Counted from the first letter of the stretch, positions 1 through 10,086 are shown. The stretch: 64,000 nucleotides of DNA from UBA4055 sp964648295 (GCA_964648295.1 CAZYNH010000002.1:262695-326694), one strand, 5' to 3'. Program-made: numbers and translations. The notes: generated by a model not told the origin, from the sequence alone.

Positions 1-1
1 C

Positions 2-2434
2 GTTCTCAACGCTTTCTTCGGCACCAATCAGCTCTCTCAGTTCATGGATCAGGTAAATCCGCTCGCCGAGATCACCCACAAGAGAAGGCTTTCCGCCCTG
101 GGCGCAGGAGGTCTGACAAGAGACAGGGCCGGTTTCGAGGTCCGTGACGTTCATTATACGCACTACGGCCGTCTGTGCCCGATCGAGACCCCTGAGGGAC
201 CGAACATCGGTCTGATATCCTCTCTCGCCGCATACGCGAGAGTGAATGACATGGGCTTTATCGAAACTCCATACAGGAAAGTAAAAAAGGGTAAGGTCAC
301 CAACGAGATCGAATATCTCACGGCGGATGAAGAGGACAGGAACATTATAGCTCAGGCCAACGCTCCGATAGATGAAAAAGGTAATTTCTTAAATCCTGAC
401 GCGATACTTACAAGGTACAGGGGGGATTTCCCCATACAGACCAGTGATTCGGTCAATTATATGGACTGCACTCCGACCCAGGTAGTTTCAGCGGCCGCAA
501 GTCTTATACCGTTCCTCGAGAACGACGACGCCAACAGGGCGCTGATGGGTTCGAACATGCAGAGGCAGGCCGTTCCTCTTCTTATGACAGAATCTCCGAT
601 CGTCGGAACAGGAATGGAAAGGAAGATAGCCAAAGATTCAAAAGCTATGGTCGAGTCCACAGTAGAGGGAGTGATCTCTAAGATCGACGCAAAAGGCTGT
701 ACCGTAAGAGTGACCAAAAAGAACGATCCCAAGGATGCTGACGAGGTTTATTACAGATTCGTGAAATTTTTCAGGACAAATCAGGATACATGTATAAACA
801 ATGTGCCACTTCTTGACGCGGGAGACAAAGTCAAACCCGGAGATGTGCTCGCGGACGGGGCGGCAACAGAGAACGGAGAGCTTGCATTAGGCAAGAATGT
901 CCTCGTGGCATATATGTCATGGAACGGATACAATTTTGAGGACGCGATAATTCTGAGCGAAAGGATGGTCAAAGAGGATATTTTCACTTCGCTTCATATA
1001 AAAGAGTACGAATCAAGCGTCAAAGAGACAAAAAGGGGAGAGGAAGAGCTTACAAGAGAGATCCCCAATGTCAGCGAAGAGGCTACAAAGAACCTGAACG
1101 ACAACGGTATTATAAGAATAGGCGCGGAGGTCTATCCCGGCGATATTCTCGTAGGTAAAGTAACGCCTAAAGGAGAGGTCAACCTAACCCCTGAAGACAA
1201 GCTGTTAAAGGCTATCTTCGGTGAAAAGGCCGGCGAGGTAAAAGACGCATCTCTAAGGGTTCCGCCCGGCGACAAAGGTATTGTTATTGAAACAAAAGTG
1301 TTCTCAAGGAAGAAAAAAGATTCGTCCAAGAAGAGCAAAGAAAAAGACGAGATGAAGAAGCTTAAGAAAAAATACGACGAGGATCTCGCGCTTCTGGAAA
1401 ACGAAAGGTCTGCGGAACTTTACGCTCTTCTGAAAGACAAAAGCATACTTTCGGATGTGGTCTGCCTTCAGAAAGAAAAAGGAACAAGGGTCGTAGTACT
1501 TAGCAAAGGGGAAAAAATAACCCAGAAAGCGTTCATGAAGCTTAACATAGAGGACTCTAATATCGCTACAGACTGGACGGATGACGATCTTATCAACGAA
1601 AAGATCAGCGAGATAATCAACAACTACTCGATGATTGTGGATCAACTTAATGTAGACTATCAGAGAGACAGACAGAGACTTCTTTACGGAGATGAACTTC
1701 CGCCGGGAATTATTCAGCTCGTGAAAGTCTATATTGCCAAGAAAAGAAAGATCCAGATCGGTGACAAAATGGCGGGAAGGCACGGGAACAAAGGTATCGT
1801 TTCAAGGATAGTTCCTATTGAGGATCTTCCATATCTTGAGGACGGTACTCCTGTCGATATAATTTTAAACCCGCTCGGTGTTCCTTCAAGGATGAACCCC
1901 GGACAGATATTCGAGACAAATCTCGGCTGGGCAGGAAAGACTCTCGGGGAAAAATATTCGACCCCGGTATTTGACGGAGCGTTCATTGAGGACGTGAAAG
2001 GTAAACTTAAGGAAGCGCACCTGCCTCTTTCCGGTAAATCTGTCCTATATGACGGCCTGACCGGAGAAAAATTCGCGCAGGAGATCACTGTAGGGGTTAC
2101 TTATATGCTCAAACTGTCGCATCTGGTCGAGGACAAGCTTCACGCAAGATCAATCGGACCGTATTCCCTTATCACCCAGCAGCCTCTCGGCGGAAAAGCC
2201 CAGTTCGGAGGACAGAGGTTCGGTGAGATGGAGGTATGGGCTCTTGAAGCATACGGAGCGGTTCATATACTGCAGGAGATGCTGACTTATAAATCAGATG
2301 ATGTCAACGGAAGAACTAAAGTCTACGAAGCCATTGTTAAAGGTCTTGAAATACCCAAACCGGGAATACCGGAGGCCTTCAATGTTCTTATCAAGGAGCT
2401 TTACGGCTTGAATCTTGATGTTAAGCTGGAATGA
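2..2434 (+). CDS. rpoB: DNA-directed RNA polymerase subunit beta (5'-truncated by window edge)
   Basis: C-terminal 810 residues of the beta subunit of RNA polymerase. The reading frame is open from base 2, so the ATG at 44 is an internal Met (QLSQFMDQ) and not the start. The rifampicin-pocket region is at the left edge (FGTNQLSQFMDQ, then THKRRLSALGAGGL), followed by YGRLCPIETPEGPNIGL. The NYNFEDAIILSE-type block and GDKMAGRHGNKGIVS, both universal in beta subunits, are present. A lysine-rich segment around nt 1300-1400 lies where many FCB-type beta subunits carry an insertion. The usual Pro of the SALGPGGL block is Ala here. rpoC follows after 52 bp, the usual arrangement. Identification is certain. 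Confidence 0.98.
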   Translation, partial: VLNAFFGTNQLSQFMDQVNPLAEITHKRRLSALGAGGLTRDRAGFEVRDVHYTHYGRLCPIETPEGPNIGLISSLAAYARVNDMGFIETPYRKVKKGKVTNEIEYLTADEEDRNIIAQANAPIDEKGNFLNPDAILTRYRGDFPIQTSDSVNYMDCTPTQVVSAAASLIPFLENDDANRALMGSNMQRQAVPLLMTESPIVGTGMERKIAKDSKAMVESTVEGVISKIDAKGCTVRVTKKNDPKDADEVYYRFVKFFRTNQDTCINNVPLLDAGDKVKPGDVLADGAATENGELALGKNVLVAYMSWNGYNFEDAIILSERMVKEDIFTSLHIKEYESSVKETKRGEEELTREIPNVSEEATKNLNDNGIIRIGAEVYPGDILVGKVTPKGEVNLTPEDKLLKAIFGEKAGEVKDASLRVPPGDKGIVIETKVFSRKKKDSSKKSKEKDEMKKLKKKYDEDLALLENERSAELYALLKDKSILSDVVCLQKEKGTRVVVLSKGEKITQKAFMKLNIEDSNIATDWTDDDLINEKISEIINNYSMIVDQLNVDYQRDRQRLLYGDELPPGIIQLVKVYIAKKRKIQIGDKMAGRHGNKGIVSRIVPIEDLPYLEDGTPVDIILNPLGVPSRMNPGQIFETNLGWAGKTLGEKYSTPVFDGAFIEDVKGKLKEAHLPLSGKSVLYDGLTGEKFAQEITVGVTYMLKLSHLVEDKLHARSIGPYSLITQQPLGGKAQFGGQRFGEMEVWALEAYGAVHILQEMLTYKSDDVNGRTKVYEAIVKGLEIPKPGIPEAFNVLIKELYGLNLDVKLE

Positions 2435-2486
2435 TCTAATGTAACTTTAATTTATGATCGGCATGTATTAAAAACAGGAGTCAGGA

Positions 2487-5400
2487 ATGCCAAGATTGCG
2501 TCAGAGAGACATATTGCATAAAGCCTTTTCAAAGTTTTCGATAAAGCTTCTTTCAAGCGAGGAAGTACTGAAAACGAGCAAGGGCGAAGTTACAAAAGCG
2601 GAGACGGTAAATTACAGAACCTATAAGCCTGAAAAGGACGGACTTTTCTGCGAGCGTATTTTCGGACCGCAGAAGGACTGGGAATGTTCATGCGGTAAAT
2701 ACAGAGGTTCCAGATATAAGGGTATCGTCTGCGACAAATGCGGCGTTGAGGTAAACAGAAGAAGCGTCAGAAGGGAAAGGATAGGTCATATTAAGCTGGC
2801 CGTTCCGATCGTTCATATCTGGTTCTTCAGATCACTGCCGTCAAAGATAGGTAATCTTCTCGATTATACTGTCAAGACACTGGAACAAATAATTTATTAT
2901 GAAAAATATGTTGTCATTAAGCCGGGCAGGATCATTTCGGACTATCAGCTTCTCGTCGAAAGATATTCGAAGACCTATCTGGAGAAATATTTCAAGTTCA
3001 TTACCGAGCTTGAAAAACTGTTCTATCTTTCGATAAAAGACAACACGCAGAAAGAGATGATCAATATCGTTCTGAAAGAATTCTACTCGAATTTCGAGGA
3101 GAAAGCAGAGATCAAAAAGGTTTTTGAAACTCTTTCGGAAAGGGCGTACGAGATAGTCGATATGATAGAAAGGTTCGTAGCGGAGAAATACAGGGAGAAA
3201 GACATTCGCGAAAGGGTTTATTCTATTCTATATGACGACTACGATTTCATGGAAAATCTCTCTTCATTCGTCGATTACGATAAAGATATACAGTCCATAC
3301 CGGTAAAAGATAAGAAGGATGTTTCTAAATTCGACAACCTTATCAGAGATGTCGTTAATCTGAAATTCGTCAGTATCGTAAAGGATATCAGGTATAAGTC
3401 CCTTATGTCGGAAAGCGATTATAACTCCGTTATAGAGAAAGTCGAGAAATATGAGAACGATTATTCAGGAGAGGAAAATTTCAGGGCTGAGATAGGTGCC
3501 GAAGCGGTCAGACTGCTTCTTAGAGAGCTTGATGTTAAACATATGTCTTCAGAGATGAGAAAACTTATCGAAGAGGAAAAGTCAGAGCAGAGCAAGCTTG
3601 AGATATTAAAAAAGCTGAATGTGGTCGAATCGTTTAAGAACAACATGGAAAGCAACAAGCCGGAGTACATGGTGCTTGATGTTATCCCTGTCATACCACC
3701 CGAATTGAGACCTCTTGTACCTCTGGAGGGAGGAAGATTCGCAACCTCAGACTTGAACGACCTTTACAGAAGGGTCATTATAAGGAACAACAGGCTGAGA
3801 AAGATGCTCGAGATCAAAGCTCCCGAAGTTATCGTCAGGAACGAAAAAAGGATGATCCAGGAAGCTGTCGATTCTCTTTTCGACAACGGAAGAAAGAATA
3901 ATGTCGTAAGAAGCGACGGTAAAAGAGCTTTGAAATCACTTTCTGATTCTCTTAAAGGTAAACAGGGAAGGTTCAGAAGCAACCTTCTGGGAAAAAGGGT
4001 GGATTATTCGTGCCGTTCGGTCATTGTTGTCGGCCCCCAGCTCAAGCTTCACCAGTGCGGACTTCCAAAAGAGATGGCTCTGGAACTCTATAAGCCTTAC
4101 CTTATAAGAAAACTCATTGAATACGATCCGAATGTTACCACGATAAAGAACGCCAAGAAAGAGATCGAGAGAGGAACTGACAAGGTTTGGGAGCTCCTCG
4201 AAGGGCTTGTAGACGCGCATCCGGTTCTTTTAAACAGAGCGCCGACTCTTCACAGACTCGGTATACAGGCTTTCCAGCCTGTGCTGGTTGAGGGAAAAGC
4301 GATCCAGCTTCATCCGCTGGTCTGTAAGGCCTTCAACGCGGACTTCGACGGCGACCAGATGGCAGTCCATCTTCCGCTTTCGCCTGAAGCCAAACTCGAG
4401 GCAAGGCTTCTGATGATGGCTTCGCATAATCTTCTGCACCCCGCTACCGGAAGGCCGATCGCGTATCCGACTCAGGATATGGTCCTGGGTATCTACTACA
4501 TGACAAAAAGGAAGATGGAGCAGGACAAGAAGATCAGGATATATTCTAACATTGACGAAGTTAAACTCGCTCTTGATTTTAAAGTCCTTGATTATCATTC
4601 AGACATAAAATACCTCTTCAGAGGCGAGTTCATTGACACGACTCCCGGCAGGATACTCTTCAATGAAGTACTGCCGAAGGAAATGACAGAGAAGAAGTTC
4701 TATAACGAGCTGATGGTCAGTTCCCAGGTGGAAAAAATTATCGAAGAGGCGATCGAGAAAGTGGGTTTCAGCCAGACGGCTCTATTCCTCGACAGGCTCA
4801 AAGATTTCGGATATTGTTACGCGACTAAATCCGGGATTTCGATAGGCCTTGACGATTTTGTTATATCACCTCTCAAAGATAAAGTTCTGAAAGCGGCAGA
4901 GAAAAAGGTTGAAATGATAAAGGAATCTTATGCCGAAGGTCAGATCACAGATACAGAAAGGTACAACAAAGTCGTTGACGAATGGACCAAGGCCACCAAC
5001 AGGATCGAGAACGATATGTACGACAATCTGAGGCTGGATAAGGGAGGCTTCAATCCGGTATTCATGATGATGGACTCAAAAGCCAGAGGTTCCAGGACCC
5101 AGATCAAGCAGATCTGCGGTATAAGGGGACTTATGCAGAAGCCTCAGAAGAATATAGAGGTTTCTTCAGACTCCGTTATCGAGAACCCGATCAAGACGAA
5201 CTTTATTGACGGCCTTTCTATCCTCGACTATTTCATTTCAACTCACGGAGGAAGGAAGGGTCTGGCGGACACCGCTCTGAAGACCGCAGACGCAGGATAT
5301 CTGACGCGAAAGCTCGTTGATGTTTCACACGATGTGGTTGTAACCGAAGATGACTGCAACACGATTATGGGAATTGATATAGCTGACCTTAAGGAAGGCG

Positions 5401-7178
5401 ACAAAGTACTGGAGAATTTTGAGGACAGGATATACGGAAGGGTCCTTGCCGAGGACGTTGTCGACTTCAGCGAAGATTCTGAAGGCAAGATAATCTGCGA
5501 GGCCGGAACGCTGGTGGACAGACCCATTGCAAAAAATATTGTCAACCATAATATCGAGAAAGTCAAGATAAGATCGGTTCTCACTTGCGAATCCAAAAAA
5601 GGTATCTGCGCAAAATGTTACGGTCAGAATCTGACAACCAGAAAACTCGTCTCTGTCGGTGAAGCCGTGGGGATTATGGCAGCTCAGTCTATCGGAGAGC
5701 CGGGAACGCAGCTGACGCTCAGGACATTCCATGTTGGAGGTTCCGCCGATATCGCCACGATCAAATCAGAAGAGTTCGCCAAGTATGACGGAACGATAGA
5801 TCTTGTCGATGTTGATACCGTGACATACGATAAAGCGCGCGTTGTCATAAGAAGGAACGGAGTTCTGAGACTGATAGATGATTTCGGAAAGGAAGTAATG
5901 TCGGAAAACATACCGTATTCCGCCACAATAATGGTAAAGGACAAAGAAAGGGTTACCAAAGGACAGCTTCTGTACAAGTGGGATCCGTACAGCTATGTGA
6001 TCCTGTCGCACAAGAATGGAAAAGTGAAATTCAAAGACATCGTCGAGGGCAGCACATTCAAAACATCTTTTGATGAAAAGATAGGTCAGAAATACAAAGT
6101 GATGATAGAACCCAAGGAAAGAACTCTTAAACCTACAATCTACATAGTTGACAAGGACGGTAATGAGATCGCAAAATACCTCCCGCCTTCAGGAGGAGCT
6201 CTCCAGGTCGAGGACGGCGACAAAGTAAAAGCCGGACAGGTTCTGATAAAGATGCAGAGAAGCCAGGGAAAAACAAAAGATATCACCGGAGGTCTGCCCA
6301 GGGTCAGCGAACTTTTTGAAGCCAGGGATCCCAAAGACCCGGCCATACTTTCTGAAATTGACGGTGTGGTAAAATACGGCGATTTCAAGGGTACCTCACA
6401 GATAATCATGGTCGAGGACCTGAACGGAAATGAGGTAAGGACTTACAGCGTTCCCCGCGGAAAGCATATTCTTGTCCATGACGGCGATATAATATATGCC
6501 GGAGAAAAATTGACCGAAGGATCGATAAAACCTGACGACATCCTGCATATTCTCGGAACGACAAGGGTTCAGCACTTCCTTGTTAACCAGATACAGGAGG
6601 TTTACAGAGGCTCAGGCGTGAATCCGAACGATAAGCACATCGAGGTAATCGTAAGGCAGATGCTCCAGAAAGTACAGATCGTAAATCCGGGGGATACTTC
6701 TTTCCTCGAAGGCGATAAAGTAAGTAAATTCGTCCTCTCAAAGAACAACTCGGATATTTACGATAAGGTCATTGTAACAGATCCCGGAGATTCAAAGTTC
6801 GAGGAAGGAGAGATGCTCATTACTTATGAAGCAGACAACAGGAACAAGAAACTTACAGAAGAAGGCAAGAGCCTGATCAAATTCAGGCCCGCAAGACCCG
6901 CGACATACAAGCCTCTGCTTCTGGGTATAACCGAAGCCGCTCTGCAGGTTGATTCATTTATATCTGCCGCTTCATTCCAGGAAACGACGAAAGTGCTTAC
7001 TGATGCCGCCATCAAGTCTTCGACAGACTATCTTGAAGGGTTGAAAGAAAATGTGATCATGGGTAACCTGCTGCCGTGCGGAACAGGGCTCGCAAAATAC
7101 AATTACCTCAAAGTAAGCAATAAATTCGAGGAAGAAGAAGAAGAGGAAGAACCGGAAAGAATCAGTTACAGAGATTAA
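2487..7178 (+). CDS. rpoC: DNA-directed RNA polymerase subunit beta'
   Basis: Full-length beta' subunit, 1563 residues, about 150 longer than the E. coli protein. The start ATG follows AGGAG with 6 nt spacing. The N-terminal zinc site uses C67, C69, C82 and C85; the catalytic NADFDGD motif gives the Mg-binding Asp triad at D619, D621 and D623; the second zinc site uses VVTEDDC and CESKKGICAKC. The clamp carries an extra, highly charged, probably helical stretch at about residues 148-300, between YYEKYVVI (137-144) and GAEA (337-340), where E. coli has about 40 residues. The core wording (LLGKRVDYSCRSVIVVGP, HPLVCKAFNADFDGD) is FCB-like. The C-terminus ends in an acidic run. No clear intrinsic terminator follows before the tRNA promoter. 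Confidence 0.98.
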   Translation: MPRLRQRDILHKAFSKFSIKLLSSEEVLKTSKGEVTKAETVNYRTYKPEKDGLFCERIFGPQKDWECSCGKYRGSRYKGIVCDKCGVEVNRRSVRRERIGHIKLAVPIVHIWFFRSLPSKIGNLLDYTVKTLEQIIYYEKYVVIKPGRIISDYQLLVERYSKTYLEKYFKFITELEKLFYLSIKDNTQKEMINIVLKEFYSNFEEKAEIKKVFETLSERAYEIVDMIERFVAEKYREKDIRERVYSILYDDYDFMENLSSFVDYDKDIQSIPVKDKKDVSKFDNLIRDVVNLKFVSIVKDIRYKSLMSESDYNSVIEKVEKYENDYSGEENFRAEIGAEAVRLLLRELDVKHMSSEMRKLIEEEKSEQSKLEILKKLNVVESFKNNMESNKPEYMVLDVIPVIPPELRPLVPLEGGRFATSDLNDLYRRVIIRNNRLRKMLEIKAPEVIVRNEKRMIQEAVDSLFDNGRKNNVVRSDGKRALKSLSDSLKGKQGRFRSNLLGKRVDYSCRSVIVVGPQLKLHQCGLPKEMALELYKPYLIRKLIEYDPNVTTIKNAKKEIERGTDKVWELLEGLVDAHPVLLNRAPTLHRLGIQAFQPVLVEGKAIQLHPLVCKAFNADFDGDQMAVHLPLSPEAKLEARLLMMASHNLLHPATGRPIAYPTQDMVLGIYYMTKRKMEQDKKIRIYSNIDEVKLALDFKVLDYHSDIKYLFRGEFIDTTPGRILFNEVLPKEMTEKKFYNELMVSSQVEKIIEEAIEKVGFSQTALFLDRLKDFGYCYATKSGISIGLDDFVISPLKDKVLKAAEKKVEMIKESYAEGQITDTERYNKVVDEWTKATNRIENDMYDNLRLDKGGFNPVFMMMDSKARGSRTQIKQICGIRGLMQKPQKNIEVSSDSVIENPIKTNFIDGLSILDYFISTHGGRKGLADTALKTADAGYLTRKLVDVSHDVVVTEDDCNTIMGIDIADLKEGDKVLENFEDRIYGRVLAEDVVDFSEDSEGKIICEAGTLVDRPIAKNIVNHNIEKVKIRSVLTCESKKGICAKCYGQNLTTRKLVSVGEAVGIMAAQSIGEPGTQLTLRTFHVGGSADIATIKSEEFAKYDGTIDLVDVDTVTYDKARVVIRRNGVLRLIDDFGKEVMSENIPYSATIMVKDKERVTKGQLLYKWDPYSYVILSHKNGKVKFKDIVEGSTFKTSFDEKIGQKYKVMIEPKERTLKPTIYIVDKDGNEIAKYLPPSGGALQVEDGDKVKAGQVLIKMQRSQGKTKDITGGLPRVSELFEARDPKDPAILSEIDGVVKYGDFKGTSQIIMVEDLNGNEVRTYSVPRGKHILVHDGDIIYAGEKLTEGSIKPDDILHILGTTRVQHFLVNQIQEVYRGSGVNPNDKHIEVIVRQMLQKVQIVNPGDTSFLEGDKVSKFVLSKNNSDIYDKVIVTDPGDSKFEEGEMLITYEADNRNKKLTEEGKSLIKFRPARPATYKPLLLGITEAALQVDSFISAASFQETTKVLTDAAIKSSTDYLEGLKENVIMGNLLPCGTGLAKYNYLKVSNKFEEEEEEEEPERISYRD

Positions 7179-7210
7179 CCGGATTTGCCTTAAAAGCATA
7201 TAAAAGTTGC

Positions 7211-7239
7211 TTGACAAGGTTTTGAAATAATCTTATATT
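7211..7239 (+). promoter_or_regulatory. Sigma70-type promoter of tRNA-Phe
   Basis: TTGACA (7211-7216), 17 bp, TATATT (7234-7239). The predicted transcription start lies around 7246, about 16 nt before the mature tRNA 5' end. Consensus -35, exact 17-bp spacing and placement in the rpoC-tRNA gap make this a confident call. Confidence 0.85.
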
Positions 7240-7261
7240 TGACCCCGTACCGATTTTTGAT

Positions 7262-7337
7262 GCCTTCTTAGCTCAGTCGGTAGAGCAAAGGACTGAAAAT
7301 CCTTGTGTCCGTGGTTCAATTCCGCGAGGAGGCACCA
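7262..7337 (+). tRNA. tRNA-Phe (GAA anticodon)
   Basis: 76-nt tRNA with encoded CCA (7335-7337). Acceptor arm GCCTTCT pairs with AGGAGGC (one G-U). The D-arm region is AGCTCAGTCGGTAGAGC. The anticodon loop CTGAAAA carries GAA. The T arm CGTGG/CCGCG encloses TTCAATT. It is preceded by its own promoter and followed directly by a hairpin terminator, so it is a monocistronic tRNA unit. Confidence 0.97.
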
Positions 7338-7338
7338 G

Positions 7339-7378
7339 AAGATAAAAGGCTTTGAGAGATCAAAGCCTTTATCTTTTA
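7339..7378 (+). terminator. Intrinsic terminator after tRNA-Phe
   Basis: Long hairpin: the arm GATAAAAGGCTTTGA is matched by TCAAAGCCTTTATC, and a T-rich run follows. It lies 1-2 nt after the CCA end and before the ribosome-binding site of the next gene. The AT-rich lower stem could also work on the opposite strand. Confidence 0.8.
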
Positions 7379-7401
7379 TAAAAAAAAGCTGGAGCAATGA
7401 C

Positions 7402-10086
7402 ATGAATGTTCACAATCTGGACTGTATTTTCAAACCTCAAAGAATAGCTCTTGTGGGTGTTTCTTCAAATCCCAACAGCGTCAGCGGTAAGGTACTCACG
7501 AACATAGTTTCCGCCGGTTTCAAAGGAGTAGTCTATCCTGTCAATCCTGACTACGAGGCTGTAATGGCAATGACCTGCTTTCCGGACATTAAAAGCCTTC
7601 CGAGAAAGCCGGACCTCGCTGTCATCTGCACGGCGGCCGGAGAAGTTCCGGGCCGTATAAGGGAATGCGGAGAAGCTAAGATCAGCGGAGTGATAATAAT
7701 GTCGTCAGGTTTTAAAGAGACCGGCGGCGAGGGAATAAAGCTCGAGGAAGAGATACTTGCAGAGAAAGCTAAATACCCTGATATGAGAATAATAGGGCCG
7801 AACTGCTTAGGCATAATCGTTCCGGGACTTGACCTGAATGTCAGTTTCGCGCCGGACATTCCCAGAAAAGGCAGTATCGCCTTTATATCGCAGTCCGGCG
7901 CTCTGTGCACATCCGTGCTCGACTGGGCGAACGATGAAAAGATCGGTTTTTCCAGCTTTGTATCGATCGGTAATACCATTGATGTGGACTACGGTCACCT
8001 GATCGATTATTTCGGCGAGGATGAGAATACCAGATCGATAATACTCTATGTTGAATCTATAACCGACGCGCGGAAATTCATGACGGCCGCGAGAGCTTTC
8101 GCAAGAACCAAGCCGATAATCGTTTATAAGGCCGGAAGATTCCCGGAATCAGCTGCCGTGGCAGCGTCCCACACGGGCGCCCTTGCGTCAGAGGACAGCG
8201 TTTACGATGCCGCTTTCAGGAGGACCGGACTTGCCAGGGTCTATGACATAGGAGAGATCTTCGACTGTACCGAGCTGATAGCGAGGAACAAGATACCAAA
8301 AGGGGCAAGGCTCGGCATCGTAACAAATGCCGGCGGGCCCGGAGTAATGGCCGCGGACGCGCTGATCGCTTCAAAAGGTAAGCTCGCAAAACTCAGTGAT
8401 GAGACAATTGCCCTGCTTAACGAGAATCTCCCGCCGGCATGGTCGCACGGGAACCCCGTGGACGTGCTTGGGGACGCAAGGTCTAAGAGGATAGCTAAAG
8501 CCGTCAAGATAGTTCTTGACGATAAGAATGTGGATGCGGTTCTGGTAATACTCACACCTCAGGCAATGACGAACGCGGATGCCACCGCAAAGGCTATAGG
8601 CGAACTTTCAGCCGAAACCAGAAAACCGGTACTTGCGTCATGGCTGGGCGGAAAGAGCATGAAAGACGGACTGAAGATACTGAACGATCACGGCGTCGCC
8701 GCATACAAAACCCCTGAACAGGCTGTCAGGGCATTCATGACGCTCGTAAAATACGCAAGGAATCTTGAGACGCTTTACGAAACGCCAAAAGATATTCCGG
8801 TCGAATTCTCGCTGAACAGAAAAAAGATCAGGGATGAATTCAGGTCCATAATCAGGAACAATGTGACCGTTCTTTCGGAAGAGAACTCAAAGAAACTTCT
8901 TGCTGCATACGATATTAATGTTACCGTCCCGTTCCCCGCGGCAACGGCTGAAGAGGCAGTTTTGATCTCAAAGCAAATAGGATTCCCTGTCGTCTTCAAG
9001 ATAAATTCTCCGGATATTACCCATAAGACCGATGTCGGCGGGGTGATTATCGATATAAATTCGGCTGAGACAGCGTTACTTTCTTTTAACAGGATAATGG
9101 AGAACGCGAAAAAAGCGGTGCATGAAGCAGGGCTAACAGGTATCACGGTGCAGAAGATGATAAAAATGAAAGATTCGGCCGAAGTGATCCTAGGCATAAA
9201 GAAAGACAGGATATTCGGAACTGTGATCCTTGTCGGCGCGGGAGGTGTTACGGCAGAGCTTTTCGGAGACATGTCATTGGGATTCCCGCCGCTTAACGAA
9301 AGGCTGGCCAGGGAAATGCTCCAGAATCTCAAGATATGGCCGCTTCTCAAAGGGTACAGGGGCAAGCAGCCTGTAAATATTGATATGCTGATAGAAGTGA
9401 TGATCAGGCTTTCCTACCTGGCCGCTGACTATCCCGAAATAACAGAACTTGACATAAATCCGCTGCTCGTAGGAGCTGAAGGTGTTTACGCTCTTGACGC
9501 GAGGGTTGTCGTTGATTTGGATTCTGCCGGAAAACATACGGAAAGGTATTCTCATCTGGCATTAAAGCCCTACCCGGAAGAGTATGTGAAGAAAGGCATT
9601 TCCCTTGACGGATGTGATGTAACTTTAAGACCCATAAAACCTGAGGACGAGCCTTTGTGGCTTGAGCTTCTGGGAAGCTGTTCAAGAGAATCTATCTATT
9701 CAAGGTTCAGATATTTTTTCCAGTGGTCTTCGCACGATGTTGCCACAAGGTACTGTTATATTGATTATGACAGGGAGATAGCTATTGTAGCGGAGATCGT
9801 TGAGGACGGGAAAAGAAAGCTGATCGGTGTCGGCAGGCTGATATCCGATCCTGAAAAGAACACTGTTGAATACGCTATACTCATAACGGACAAATGGCAG
9901 AACAGGGACCTCGGAGGGATACTTACGGATTACTGCATCGATATAGCTCATAAATGGGGCATGAAGAAAATTTATGCCCAGACGACGACCGACAACCACA
10001 GAATGATAGCTCTTTTCAGAAAAAGAGGATTTAAAATTCTTGAAAAAGACGGCGACAATACTATAGAGGTGGAAAAAGAGTTCTGA
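7402..10086 (+). CDS. ADP-forming acyl-CoA synthetase / GNAT acetyltransferase fusion
   Basis: 894 residues. An upstream in-frame start inside the tRNA is impossible; ATG 7402 has GGAG 7 nt upstream and begins the conserved fold (IALVGVSSNPNSVSGKV). Order of domains: CoA-binding Rossmann domain (about 1-130), succinyl-CoA-synthetase-like ligase domains (about 140-460), ATP-grasp domain (about 490-700), then a C-terminal GNAT domain (about 735-890). This is the layout of the PatZ/Pat protein acetyltransferases. The SHTGALA motif keeps the His (H257) that is phosphorylated in active ADP-forming synthetases. The enzyme may therefore still interconvert acyl-CoA and acid with ATP synthesis, unlike PatZ-type proteins whose synthetase half is regulatory. 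No operon partner: flanked by tRNA-Phe and a convergent gene. Confidence 0.88.
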   Translation: MNVHNLDCIFKPQRIALVGVSSNPNSVSGKVLTNIVSAGFKGVVYPVNPDYEAVMAMTCFPDIKSLPRKPDLAVICTAAGEVPGRIRECGEAKISGVIIMSSGFKETGGEGIKLEEEILAEKAKYPDMRIIGPNCLGIIVPGLDLNVSFAPDIPRKGSIAFISQSGALCTSVLDWANDEKIGFSSFVSIGNTIDVDYGHLIDYFGEDENTRSIILYVESITDARKFMTAARAFARTKPIIVYKAGRFPESAAVAASHTGALASEDSVYDAAFRRTGLARVYDIGEIFDCTELIARNKIPKGARLGIVTNAGGPGVMAADALIASKGKLAKLSDETIALLNENLPPAWSHGNPVDVLGDARSKRIAKAVKIVLDDKNVDAVLVILTPQAMTNADATAKAIGELSAETRKPVLASWLGGKSMKDGLKILNDHGVAAYKTPEQAVRAFMTLVKYARNLETLYETPKDIPVEFSLNRKKIRDEFRSIIRNNVTVLSEENSKKLLAAYDINVTVPFPAATAEEAVLISKQIGFPVVFKINSPDITHKTDVGGVIIDINSAETALLSFNRIMENAKKAVHEAGLTGITVQKMIKMKDSAEVILGIKKDRIFGTVILVGAGGVTAELFGDMSLGFPPLNERLAREMLQNLKIWPLLKGYRGKQPVNIDMLIEVMIRLSYLAADYPEITELDINPLLVGAEGVYALDARVVVDLDSAGKHTERYSHLALKPYPEEYVKKGISLDGCDVTLRPIKPEDEPLWLELLGSCSRESIYSRFRYFFQWSSHDVATRYCYIDYDREIAIVAEIVEDGKRKLIGVGRLISDPEKNTVEYAILITDKWQNRDLGGILTDYCIDIAHKWGMKKIYAQTTTDNHRMIALFRKRGFKILEKDGDNTIEVEKEF

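Noticed and set aside
1304..1783. 159-codon ORF antisense to rpoB
   Set aside because: Phe/Leu-rich shadow of the lysine-rich rpoB insertion.
7303..7401. N-terminal extension of the acyl-CoA synthetase/GNAT gene beginning inside tRNA-Phe
   Set aside because: It would translate the tRNA 3' half and its terminator; GGAG-ATG at 7402 begins the conserved domain.
8775..9365. 196-codon ORF antisense to the acyl-CoA synthetase fusion
   Set aside because: Low-complexity Ser/Ile-rich translation typical of the complement of a real gene; no start signals.
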